Shown piece by piece: positions 1 through 7,961 of a DNA stretch of 64,000 nucleotides (position 1 is the first letter of the stretch; every line of letters begins with the position of its first letter). The notes beneath the pieces are model-generated. The model saw only the letters and a list, made by a program, of their open reading frames with translations, ran no database searches and was not told the origin of the DNA. The stretch covers positions 806,001 through 870,000 of the forward strand of contig NZ_CP073346.1 in the NCBI RefSeq assembly GCF_024397895.1, given 5' to 3'. The stretch comes from Pseudomonas benzenivorans. Lineage in GTDB: Bacteria; Pseudomonadota; Gammaproteobacteria; Pseudomonadales; Pseudomonadaceae. A program made the translations under genes and the position numbers.

Positions 1-765
1 CACCAGGTCCGCCATGTCGTCGCGCACAAACTCGTAGTCGAGCCTGCGATTGATGCCCTCCAGCACCGAGCGGAAAGCGGCATCCTGCTGCTCGGCGGCC
101 TTCTGATAGGCGTCGATCAGGCTGAACAGGTCGCCGACGTAGTTCTGCAGGCTGCTGAAGTTGGAGTAGACGTAGCCCACCGGGTTGTTGATCTCGTGCG
201 CCACACCGGCGGCCAGCTGGCCGATTGCGGCCATTTTTTCCGACTGCAGCAACTGCGCCTGGGTATCTTCAAGCTTGCGAATCAGGCGGGCCTGCTCGTC
301 TTTCTCAGACTGCAGCAACTGGTTGAGCCGCTCCAGCTGCAGGTGCTGGGTCGCGGTCTCGGTGGCATCGGCAACCGTCAGACAAACGTACTTGACGTTG
401 TCCTCGGCATCCAGCACCGGCGAGAAGGTGCAGTTCTGGTACATCGCTTCGGCCTGCCCGGTGATGGGCCGACTGCCGGAGAAGTTGAACAACGAAGGGC
501 GCTGCTGCCAGGAGGTGAAGGCCAGGTTCTGCAAGGCAAAGACCGAATCGACCTTCTTCTGCACCCACAGCTTCGGCAGTTCGGGACAGACCTCGAACAG
601 CGACTTGCCGACGACATCCGCAATGTCCCGACCGCTATTGAGGACCATGAACTCGTTCCAGAACATCACCCGGCACTCGCCGTCGAGCAGCAGCACGCCC
701 AGGTTGATGTTCTGCAGCACCGCCTGCAGATCCGACTGCAGCAAACCCTCGGTCTCAACCGTCAT
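1..765 (-). CDS. PAS-domain sensor histidine kinase, partial (C-terminus outside window)
   Basis: The reading frame starts at the ATG at 765 and runs off the left edge, so only the N-terminal 255 residues are visible. Residues about 10-135 look like a PAS fold (NLGVLLLDGE, then a WNEF segment). A coiled linker of about residues 140-180 follows, and then a HisKA box AAGVAHEINNPVGY with the phosphorylatable His near residue 190. The HEINNP form is typical of PAS-linked cytoplasmic kinases. No membrane segment is seen, so it is probably soluble. It is the third gene of a CheY-CheC-kinase operon, 23 nt after cheC, and probably phosphorylates the adjacent single-domain receiver (inference). The ATPase domain lies outside the window. 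Confidence 0.85.
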   Translation of the reverse strand, partial: MTVETEGLLQSDLQAVLQNINLGVLLLDGECRVMFWNEFMVLNSGRDIADVVGKSLFEVCPELPKLWVQKKVDSVFALQNLAFTSWQQRPSLFNFSGSRPITGQAEAMYQNCTFSPVLDAEDNVKYVCLTVADATETATQHLQLERLNQLLQSEKDEQARLIRKLEDTQAQLLQSEKMAAIGQLAAGVAHEINNPVGYVYSNFSSLQNYVGDLFSLIDAYQKAAEQQDAAFRSVLEGINRRLDYEFVRDDMADLV

Positions 766-788
766 CGACAAACCTTTCCTGAACAGCT

Positions 789-1406
789 TCAGATATCGCT
801 GAGCATCTGGTCGAGCGCCGCGATCACGGTATCGACCGTGTCCTCGGTGATGCACACCAGCAAGTCGCAATAGAAGCTATGAGTCGCCACCTCGAAGTGG
901 ATTTCCAGCACCAGGGCCTGGTGGTCGCGCAACTCCTGGCCGCCCAGGACCTCCTGCAGCGAGCGTCCGCGGGAAAACAGCGAGGGCGAGCCGAAGCTGA
1001 CCTTCATGTCCACCTGCTGCGCCAGTCCGTTGATACAGGCCCCGGAAAGGATGTTGGTGACGTCCAGCACCAGCTCATCCTGCATGCCGCCCTTGTCGGC
1101 GCCTTCATAGCCCATGAGGCCGGCGAGCTGATCGGCACCGTTCTCGCCGAAGCACACGATGACTTCGCCGCGCAGGCGACCGAGAAAGGACTGACGGGTA
1201 ATGATCACCGGCTGGCTGGCGAGCATCAGCTGCTCCAGCAGCGCGGAATTGGCCACGCCGACCGGATGAATGCGCGGCACGGACAAGGTGACGAACGTCT
1301 CGGTCAGGCGTGCCAGGCGATCGGCGCCCTGCCCCATTGCCACGTTCATCAGCTCTTGCAGGGCATCGCGCTGATCTTCATTCAAACCCGACAGTCGATT
1401 GGTCAT
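789..1406 (-). CDS. cheC: CheC-family chemotaxis phosphatase
   Basis: 205 residues. CheC/CheX/FliY proteins dephosphorylate CheY-P using E/D-x-x-N motifs. Two such motifs are visible: ELMN near residue 19 and DVTN near residue 100, the second followed by ILSGACINGLAQQ, a typical CheC helix. The gene begins 1 nt after the stop of the upstream CheY-like receiver and is followed by a PAS histidine kinase, so the three form a compact kinase / receiver / phosphatase module. It is not inside a flagellar or chemotaxis gene cluster. It probably tunes the output of the neighbouring receiver rather than classical flagellar CheY (inference). Confidence 0.85.
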   Translation of the reverse strand: MTNRLSGLNEDQRDALQELMNVAMGQGADRLARLTETFVTLSVPRIHPVGVANSALLEQLMLASQPVIITRQSFLGRLRGEVIVCFGENGADQLAGLMGYEGADKGGMQDELVLDVTNILSGACINGLAQQVDMKVSFGSPSLFSRGRSLQEVLGGQELRDHQALVLEIHFEVATHSFYCDLLVCITEDTVDTVIAALDQMLSDI

Positions 1407-1407
1407 C

Positions 1408-1767
1408 TTAGATCAACCCTATTTGGCGCAGTGCCGCCTGCATGGCTTCAGGCGTGATGGGTTTCTTGACGAAGGCCGCGGCGCCGAGTTCGCGCACCCG
1501 CTGCTGCGCCTGCGGCTGGATATCCGCACTGATGACGATAACCACGGCATTGGCATCCTCACGCTTGAGCAACTCCAGCGTGCGGAAACCGTCCATCACC
1601 GGCATCGTCAAATCGAGGAAGATCACCTCGGCATGCCCGGCGTGGTAGGCGTCCAGCGCCTCCTGACCATTGGCAGCCTGGGTGACCACGGCGTTGAGCT
1701 CATCAGGCAGCGCCTTCATCACCAGCTTTCTCGACATGGCCGAGTCGTCGACAATCAATACTTTCAA
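1408..1767 (-). CDS. CheY-like single-domain response regulator (TTG start)
   Basis: 119 residues, one REC domain: acidic pair DD at 7-8, phospho-acceptor Asp near residue 52 (FLDLTMP), Thr/Ser switch in VISAD, Lys in KKPIT. There is no output domain. I chose a TTG start at 1767 because a strong ribosome site AGGAAGG (1779-1773) sits 5 nt before it. A GTG at 1788 would put seven extra residues before the beta-1 strand and has no such site. First gene of the operon with cheC and a PAS kinase. It is likely to signal by protein contact. Confidence 0.85.
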   Translation of the reverse strand: MKVLIVDDSAMSRKLVMKALPDELNAVVTQAANGQEALDAYHAGHAEVIFLDLTMPVMDGFRTLELLKREDANAVVIVISADIQPQAQQRVRELGAAAFVKKPITPEAMQAALRQIGLI

Positions 1768-2000
1768 ACGGACCTTCCTTTCGATCACTTTTTATTGTTG
1801 CGCGCGCCCTTCGCTAAGGGGCGACTTTCAAACCAGGACCCGCGAATCGGCGCGTCATTTGCCCCTGAAACCTTAGACCAGCAGAACGCGCTCGCCAGGA
1901 CGCTGCCCGCCGGGCAAACCTGGGTTTGTCCAGCGACCAACTTCCGTGTCATTCGGGATGATGTGTGCGCTAGCGAGCGGGATGCGACGCGTCCGCGCGC

Positions 2001-3560
2001 TTAACCCGGGTATCCGGTGATGGCACGGATGCGAAGGTACAACGGCCTGAGCCGCTTGTACATCTGCAGATAGACCTCCCGATAAAGGCGCTCATAGAGT
2101 CGACGAGCCGGGGGGTTGGGCTGGAAAATCCGGCCCACTCGGGTCATCGCCTGGATCGCCGAAGGGAAGTCTGAATACAACCCCAGGCCCACTGCACAGT
2201 CGATGGCAGCGCCCAGCCCGGAGGTCTCGTAGGTATGCGGGCGCTCGGCAGGCAGGCCGAAGATGTCGGCGGTCAGCTGCATCGCCGCATCGCTTTGCGA
2301 GCCACCGCCCGAGACCCGCAGACAGGTGATCTTGCTGCCCGAGCGCTTCTCGATCCGTTCTTTGCCCTGGCGCAGGGCGTAGGCCAGGCCTTCGAGAATG
2401 GCGCGATAGAGATGGGCCCGGGTGTGCACGTCGCCGAAGCCGATGATCGAGCCCTTGGCCTCCAGGCCAGGGTCGCGCACGCCTGGCGACCAGTAGGGTT
2501 GCAGCATCAAGCCCATGGAGCCCGGCGGCACCGAATTGACCAGCTCGTCGAACAGCGCCTCGGGTTCGACGCCCAACGCCCCGGCTCGCTGCAGCTCATG
2601 CAGGCCGAACTCCTGCTTGAACCAGCTGACCATCCAGAAACCGCGGAAGATCATCACCTCGGTGTTGAAGTGCCCGGGAATCGCCGCGGGATAAGGCGGA
2701 ATCAGCGGCGTGGTCTCCAGGTAGCTGCGTCGCGTGGTGTTGATGGTCGCAGTGGTGCCGTACGACAGGCAGGCGATATGCGGCTCGACCCCGCCGGCGC
2801 CGAGCACCTCGCAGGCCTTGTCGGCGCCAGCGGCGATCAGCGGCAGCCCCTCGGGGATGCCGGTGTGGCGGCTGGCTTCGGCGCTGATGCGGCCCAGTTG
2901 CTCGCCCGGCTCGTAGAGGTCCGGCAATTGCTCCCGGCGCACCGGCATCGCCTGCCACTTCCAGTCGCCCGGCGCGGCCCATTTCAGCCGCTTGTAGTCG
3001 AACGGCAGATAGGCGACGCAACTGGCCAGCGAGTCGACGAAACGACCGCAAAGCCGGTGACTGAGAAAGCCGGACAGCAGCAGCACCTTGTGGGTCCTGG
3101 CCCAGACCTCCGGCTGCTGCTGGGCGATCCAGTTGACCTCGGCCTGGGCGCGAAAGTGCGCCACCGCGTCCTCGGCCCGGGCCAGCTTGAGCAGCCAGCC
3201 CCAAGGCCCCTTGATCCTGCCCCGCACCTCGGCACGACGCTGGTCGAGCCAGAGCATGGCCGGGCGCAGCGGCTGCCCTGCCTCGTCGACGTTGATCAGG
3301 GTGCCGCGCTGGGTGGTCAGGGACACACCCTTGATGCGGCTGCGGTCGATATCGACCTGCTGCCACAGCCGCTGACAGGCTTCGCCCAGGCTGGTCCAGT
3401 AATACTCGGGATCCTGCTCGGCCCAGCCCGGCTCCTTGGAATAGTAGGCCTGCAGCTCCACCTTGCCCTTGCCGACCAGGTTGCCCTGCAGGTCGAACAG
3501 CAGGGCACGCACGCTCTGGGTGCCGTTATCGATGGCCAGCAGATAGCTTTGTTCGCTCAA
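2001..3560 (-). CDS. FGGY-family carbohydrate kinase
   Basis: 519 residues, the usual size for the glycerol/xylulose/ribulose kinase family. The N-terminal phosphate loop reads LAIDNGTQSVRALLFD (residues about 8-23), and the C-terminal ATPase-fold motif SGGGSQSDAAMQ is present near residue 417. These enzymes phosphorylate a sugar or polyol with ATP. The substrate cannot be read from sequence. It follows a GlpD-like FAD dehydrogenase by 15 nt and is last in an operon with an AGPS-like FAD oxidase. That gives a kinase plus polyol-phosphate oxidase pairing like GlpK/GlpD, so a glycerol-like or alkyl-glycerol substrate is a reasonable inference. It is not close enough by eye to call glpK. Confidence 0.88.
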   Translation of the reverse strand: MSEQSYLLAIDNGTQSVRALLFDLQGNLVGKGKVELQAYYSKEPGWAEQDPEYYWTSLGEACQRLWQQVDIDRSRIKGVSLTTQRGTLINVDEAGQPLRPAMLWLDQRRAEVRGRIKGPWGWLLKLARAEDAVAHFRAQAEVNWIAQQQPEVWARTHKVLLLSGFLSHRLCGRFVDSLASCVAYLPFDYKRLKWAAPGDWKWQAMPVRREQLPDLYEPGEQLGRISAEASRHTGIPEGLPLIAAGADKACEVLGAGGVEPHIACLSYGTTATINTTRRSYLETTPLIPPYPAAIPGHFNTEVMIFRGFWMVSWFKQEFGLHELQRAGALGVEPEALFDELVNSVPPGSMGLMLQPYWSPGVRDPGLEAKGSIIGFGDVHTRAHLYRAILEGLAYALRQGKERIEKRSGSKITCLRVSGGGSQSDAAMQLTADIFGLPAERPHTYETSGLGAAIDCAVGLGLYSDFPSAIQAMTRVGRIFQPNPPARRLYERLYREVYLQMYKRLRPLYLRIRAITGYPG

Positions 3561-3575
3561 GGTGCAGCCCCTGGT

Positions 3576-5168
3576 TTATGGATTTTCGGTCGGTTGCGGC
3601 AGGCTGTAGCACTGGCGCCAGAGCGCCAGGTAGTCGCGCTCCTCCTGCGTCCAGCGGCCATCGTCCCAGCCCAGACGCCCCTGACACAGCTGACGAATGC
3701 GAGGCATCTGCGCCTCACCGCCCCCCGCCAGCAGCAGCCCGATGCGTGTGCGCCGCAGCAGCAGGTCGTCGAGATGCAGGACCAGCTCATGCTGCGCCGC
3801 CCAGGCCAGCTCGGCCCAGTGGGTATCGGTGCCGGCCAGGCGCGTGGCGCCGAGCTGATCCAGCAGCGCCAGCACGCCCGGCAGATCGCGGCCGTAGCGG
3901 CCACCCAGGCGCCGCAGCTGGGCCGGGCTCAGCTGCGGCATCGGCGGCGCAGCGCAGGGGCGGAACAGGCTGCCGTCACCCTCGTCCAGAGGCCGGCCGA
4001 CGAAGGCGGCGCAGGCCCGCAGCACCTCCAGGGCCAGCAGGCGAAAGGTGGTCAGCTTGCCGCCGGCCAGGGTCACGCAGCCAGGCTCGACCCAGAGCGC
4101 ATGCTCGCGCGTCTCGTCGGAGGGCTCGCGGCCGGGCGCGCCATCGCTGACCACCGGGCGCACCCCCGCCCAGGTGGACAGCACGTCTTCAGCGCCGATG
4201 GCTGCGCCCGGGAACTGCTGGGCGCAGGCGGCCAGCAGGTAGTTCAGCTCCTCGACGCTGATGCGCGCCTCCCGGTCCAGCGACTCGCGATGATCCAGGT
4301 CGGTGGTGCCGACCACCGTCGCGCCTTCCCAAGGGAAGACGAACACCGGACGGCGATCCGCGGCGTGCATGAAGCTGAAGGCATGGGCCACCGGCAGGCG
4401 CCAGGCTGGCACCAGCAGGTGGCTGCCACGCAAGGGACGGACATGTTCCTGGCCGCGTTTGCCGCGCAGGCGGTCGGCCCAGGCCCCGGTGGCCAGGGTC
4501 ACGGCGCGGGCTCGAAAATCGAAGTTCCGGCCACTTTCCCGGTCCTGCGCGCGCAGACCGACCACCCGCGCCTGTTCGCGCACCAGATCGATCACCCGCA
4601 GTCCATTGAGCGCCTCGCCCCCCTCGCCGCGAGCTTCACTCAATACCCGCATGACCAGGCGGGCATCGTCAGTCACCGCGTCGAAGAAGCACGTGGCGCC
4701 GAGCAGCCCCTCTTCCTTCAGGCCCGGCGCCAGGTAGCGCAACTGCTGCAGCGGGTAGTACAGGTGGTTGCGCTTGCCGGCCAGGGCGTCGTACAGCGCC
4801 AGCAGCCCACCGAAGACCTTGGGCCCGGGAAAGGCGCCGCGATAATGGGCCATCAGAAAACTCAGCGGCTCGACCAGGCCCGGGGCCTCGCGCAACAGGC
4901 GCTGGCGTTCGCGAACCGAGTCGCGGGTCAGGCCCAGCCGCCCCTTGGCGATGTAGCGCAGGCCGCCGTGGACCATCTTCGACGATCGGCTGGAGGTGCC
5001 CCAGGCGAAGTCGCGCTGCTCCAGCAGCAGGCACTTCCAGCCGCGTCGCGCCGCCTCATGCAGGATGCCCGCTCCGCAGATACCGCCGCCCACCACGATC
5101 AGGTCCCAGTCGCGGGCGGCCAGCTCGGGCAGCGCGGCCTCGCGCCAGGCGGCATTCCAGGCGCTCAT
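3576..5168 (-). CDS. Glycerol-3-phosphate dehydrogenase/oxidase family protein (GlpD-like, FAD)
   Basis: 530 residues from the ATG at 5168, which lies 2 nt after the stop of the upstream oxidase gene. An N-terminal Rossmann FAD motif VVGGGICGAG (residues about 25-34) is followed by the GlpD signature region GTSSRSSKMVHGGLRY. The C-terminal third matches the capping domain of the DAO/GlpD family. GlpD oxidises sn-glycerol 3-phosphate to dihydroxyacetone phosphate at the membrane and passes electrons to quinone. Here the partner kinase and the AGPS-like oxidase suggest a related phosphorylated polyol or glycerol ether (inference). An upstream extension to 5642 is open but overlaps the preceding gene and has no support. 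Confidence 0.88.
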   Translation of the reverse strand: MSAWNAAWREAALPELAARDWDLIVVGGGICGAGILHEAARRGWKCLLLEQRDFAWGTSSRSSKMVHGGLRYIAKGRLGLTRDSVRERQRLLREAPGLVEPLSFLMAHYRGAFPGPKVFGGLLALYDALAGKRNHLYYPLQQLRYLAPGLKEEGLLGATCFFDAVTDDARLVMRVLSEARGEGGEALNGLRVIDLVREQARVVGLRAQDRESGRNFDFRARAVTLATGAWADRLRGKRGQEHVRPLRGSHLLVPAWRLPVAHAFSFMHAADRRPVFVFPWEGATVVGTTDLDHRESLDREARISVEELNYLLAACAQQFPGAAIGAEDVLSTWAGVRPVVSDGAPGREPSDETREHALWVEPGCVTLAGGKLTTFRLLALEVLRACAAFVGRPLDEGDGSLFRPCAAPPMPQLSPAQLRRLGGRYGRDLPGVLALLDQLGATRLAGTDTHWAELAWAAQHELVLHLDDLLLRRTRIGLLLAGGGEAQMPRIRQLCQGRLGWDDGRWTQEERDYLALWRQCYSLPQPTENP

Positions 5169-5170
5169 AC

Positions 5171-6766
5171 TCAGTCCTCGAGCAACACGCCGGGCGCCAG
5201 GCGACGCTCCGGGTCGAAATGCACAGACAGCGCCTGCAGCGCCGCCAGACCCAGCTCGCCCTTTTCCGCCACCAGGTAAGGCGCGTGATCGCGGCCGACG
5301 CCATGCTGATGACTGATGGTGCCGCGGTTCTCGGCGATGGTCCGGCTGGCGGCCTGCTTCAGCCGCTGCCAGCGACTCATGGCCTGCTGGTAGCTGGCGC
5401 CGGGGCGGAACACGTAGGTGGTATAGATGCTCGAACCCTCGCCATATACGTGGGACAGGTGAGTGAACACATGCACCCGCTCCCCCTCTGCGGCCAGCTC
5501 CTCGCGCAGGCTGGCCTCGACCTTGTTCAGCAGGCTGTCGACATTGCTCCAGTCGGTGGCGGTTTCCAGGGTGTCCACCGCGTAGCCGGCGCTCCACAGG
5601 CCGTGACGCAGATAGGGAAAGCGAAAGCGGTTCTCTGCCCACTTCTTGCCCAGCCGGGTGCCGGTGAACACCCCGCCAAAGCCCTTGAGCAGGCGCTTGG
5701 CCTGTTTCAGTGAGGCGGCGTTCTGCCCACCGCTACCAGTGACGCCGAAGGTCAGCATGCACTTGCCATCGCCCGCGCCGCGCAGGGCCAGGTACTTTTC
5801 CAGCCAGGCGATCTGCCGCGGATGACCGGCCAGGGCCAGCTGGGTGCGGGTCTCGATGGCGTTGGACAGGCGCAGCATGGACAGCGGCACGCGGGCCTGC
5901 GCCAGGGTGCGAATGCCCTGCAGGGCTTGCTGCCAGTCGGGCATGAACACCGAATAGAAACGCTCCTGCTCGGCCAGGCGGCTGATACGCACCTTGACCT
6001 CGGAGATGATGCCGAAGCGCCCCTCCGAGCCCATCACCATCTCGCGCAGATCAGGGCCGGCGGCGGAGGCCGGGAAACAGGGGATTTCCAGGGTGCCGGC
6101 GAAGGTCTCCACCCGGCCGCCGGCGAACAGCTGTTCGATGCGTCCGTAACGCAGGGACTGCTGGCCACTGGAGCGGCTGGCGACCCAACCACCGAGGGTG
6201 GACAGCTCCCAGGATTGCGGAAAGTGACCCAGGGTGTAGCCCCGGGCGCGCAACTGGCTCTCGACCTGGGGCCCGTTGGCGCCGGGACCGAAGGTGGCGA
6301 TCAGGCTGTCCTCGTCGATGTCCAGCAGACGGTTCATGCGCGCCAGCGACACCGTCAGCACCGGTCTGTCACCGGCCTGTGGGTTGATGTGACCGGCCAC
6401 CGAGGTGCCGCCGCCGTAGGGAATGACCACCGCATCCTGCTGACGGGCCCAGTCCAGCAGCTGGCGAATGTGCTCGGCGCTTTCCGGGAAGGCAACGCCA
6501 TCGGGGAATATGCCGAACTCGCCGGAGCGCATCGCCAGCCAGTCCGGCAGGCTCTGGCCGCGGGCGTGGCGCAGGCGTTCCTCGGGATCCAGGCTGATCA
6601 GCGGATGGGCCGGCAGGCGGGTCGCCGGCACGCGGGCCAGCGCCTGATCGAGACTCGCATCGACCAGCACCTGGCCCGGCCCCACCCGCTCGGCGAGGAA
6701 TCCCTGGCCATGGGCCGGCAACGCCACCTCGGTACTCTCCTCGCCCCAGCCGTTCCAACGTCGCAT
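5171..6766 (-). CDS. FAD-binding oxidoreductase, alkyldihydroxyacetonephosphate synthase-like
   Basis: 531 residues. A PCMH-type FAD-binding domain has the loop PYGGGTSVAGH at about 116-126. The C-terminal FAD-oxidase domain ends with the active-site motif SHQHGVGRDHAPYL. The same arrangement is found in alkylglycerone-phosphate synthase (SHHHGVG in that enzyme) and in the related E. coli YgcU group. AGPS makes ether lipids by exchanging an acyl for an alkyl group on acyl-DHAP. Many bacterial relatives instead oxidise hydroxy acids or polyols. First gene of an operon with GlpD-like and FGGY kinase genes, divergent from an AraC-type regulator. The ether-lipid assignment is a hypothesis; the fold and cofactor are secure. 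Confidence 0.85.
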   Translation of the reverse strand: MRRWNGWGEESTEVALPAHGQGFLAERVGPGQVLVDASLDQALARVPATRLPAHPLISLDPEERLRHARGQSLPDWLAMRSGEFGIFPDGVAFPESAEHIRQLLDWARQQDAVVIPYGGGTSVAGHINPQAGDRPVLTVSLARMNRLLDIDEDSLIATFGPGANGPQVESQLRARGYTLGHFPQSWELSTLGGWVASRSSGQQSLRYGRIEQLFAGGRVETFAGTLEIPCFPASAAGPDLREMVMGSEGRFGIISEVKVRISRLAEQERFYSVFMPDWQQALQGIRTLAQARVPLSMLRLSNAIETRTQLALAGHPRQIAWLEKYLALRGAGDGKCMLTFGVTGSGGQNAASLKQAKRLLKGFGGVFTGTRLGKKWAENRFRFPYLRHGLWSAGYAVDTLETATDWSNVDSLLNKVEASLREELAAEGERVHVFTHLSHVYGEGSSIYTTYVFRPGASYQQAMSRWQRLKQAASRTIAENRGTISHQHGVGRDHAPYLVAEKGELGLAALQALSVHFDPERRLAPGVLLED

Positions 6767-6835
6767 GCGCCTCTCCCCGTGGATATTCCGAACACCCTCA
6801 CTGGCTGCCTATACTAGCCAGCCGCCGCAAGGGGT

Positions 6836-6856
6836 CACTGTCGAATCGGGACAGTG
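6836..6856. promoter_or_regulatory. Inverted repeat between the AGPS-like operon and the AraC gene (candidate operator)
   Basis: CACTGTC-N7-GACAGTG is a perfect 7-bp inverted repeat with a 7-bp spacer in the 128-bp divergent promoter region. A second, shorter dyad CTGGCT-N9-AGCCAG lies at 6801-6821. Either could bind the adjacent regulator. AraC proteins more often use direct repeats, so another factor is possible. Confidence 0.4.
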
Positions 6857-6894
6857 CCTATCGCCAATCAAGACAGACCGCACCAGAAGGCGCC

Positions 6895-7926
6895 ATGGAA
6901 AACCTCGGTTACACCTCGGTCCCCGCCCTGCTCAAGTACCTGCGCTACGCCGAACAGCTCGAGCTGGATGTCGCGCCAGCGCTGGCAGCAGCGGGCATCA
7001 GCGCCGAGGCGCTGCGTGACAACGGCAAGCGCCTGCCCGGCGAAAGCCATGAGCAGTTGCTGGCACAGCTGCTGCGTCTGTCCGGTGACCCGCTGTTCGG
7101 CCTGCGCTCGGCGCGCTTCGTGCAGCCGGGTTCATGGAGCGTACTCGGCTACATCGCCATGAACTGCGCCACCCTCGGCGAAGCCATGGGCCGTATCGTG
7201 CCCTACGAGAAACTGGTGGGCGACATGGGCGTGAGCCGGCTGGAAGAGGTTGGCGAGCAGGTTCGTCTGATCTGGAGCTGCCGCCACCAGAGCGCGGAGA
7301 TCCGCCGGCACATGGTGGAGAACGTGCTGGCCTCCTGGCTGCTGTACGCGCGCTGGATGGCCGATGCCGATTACTCGCCCCATGAGGTCTGGTTCGAACA
7401 TGGGCTGCCGTCCGAGGCGCCCCTGGCCGAGTATCAGGCCGTATTCGGCTGCCCGGTGCGTTTCCAGCAAGCGTGCAACGCGCTGATCGTGCCGCAGGAA
7501 TACCTGCAGGTGCCGCTGCGCCAGGCCGACGCCAATCTGCTGCGCACCCTCGAGGAGCATGCCCTGACCCTGATGGCTGGGCTGAACGACGACGAGCCCC
7601 TGCCGCTGCGGGTGAAGAACGCGTTGCGTCTGCTGCTCAAGGACGGGCTGCCGCGCAAGGAACGGGTGGCGGAGAAGTTCCACATGACGGTGCGTACCCT
7701 GCAGCGCCACCTGCAGCTTGCCGGCACCAGCTACCAGCAGATTCTCGATCAGCTGCGCCAGGAGCTGGCCGAGCACTACTTGCTGCGCAGCGAACTGACG
7801 ATTCAGGACATCGCCAGCTACCTGGGCTTCACCGAGTCACGCTCCTTCCACCGCTGCTTCAAGGGCTGGACCGGGCAGACACCCGGCGAGTACCGCGCGG
7901 CCGGACGCGCCGCGGCGAAGCCTTAG
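6895..7926 (+). CDS. AraC-family transcriptional regulator
   Basis: 343 residues. The N-terminal ~200 residues match the arabinose-binding-like domain found in OruR/ArgR-type Pseudomonas AraC regulators. The C-terminal ~90 residues hold two helix-turn-helix motifs: one around VAEKFHMTVRTLQRHL, the second within IQDIASYLGFTESRSFHRCFKGWTG, the standard AraC signature. It is divergent from the oxidase / GlpD-like / kinase operon across 128 bp, so it very likely controls that operon in response to its substrate or product. The start follows AAGGCGCC at a suitable distance. Confidence 0.92.
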   Translation: MENLGYTSVPALLKYLRYAEQLELDVAPALAAAGISAEALRDNGKRLPGESHEQLLAQLLRLSGDPLFGLRSARFVQPGSWSVLGYIAMNCATLGEAMGRIVPYEKLVGDMGVSRLEEVGEQVRLIWSCRHQSAEIRRHMVENVLASWLLYARWMADADYSPHEVWFEHGLPSEAPLAEYQAVFGCPVRFQQACNALIVPQEYLQVPLRQADANLLRTLEEHALTLMAGLNDDEPLPLRVKNALRLLLKDGLPRKERVAEKFHMTVRTLQRHLQLAGTSYQQILDQLRQELAEHYLLRSELTIQDIASYLGFTESRSFHRCFKGWTGQTPGEYRAAGRAAAKP

Positions 7927-7961
7927 CCAGGCTTGGCCGCGGCGCGGCGCGCCACACATCA

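Noticed and set aside
2235..5279. A 1014-codon open frame on the plus strand opposite the kinase and GlpD-like genes
   Set aside because: It is antisense to two well-supported enzymes, its product has no domain or motif, and it is a side effect of high GC content.
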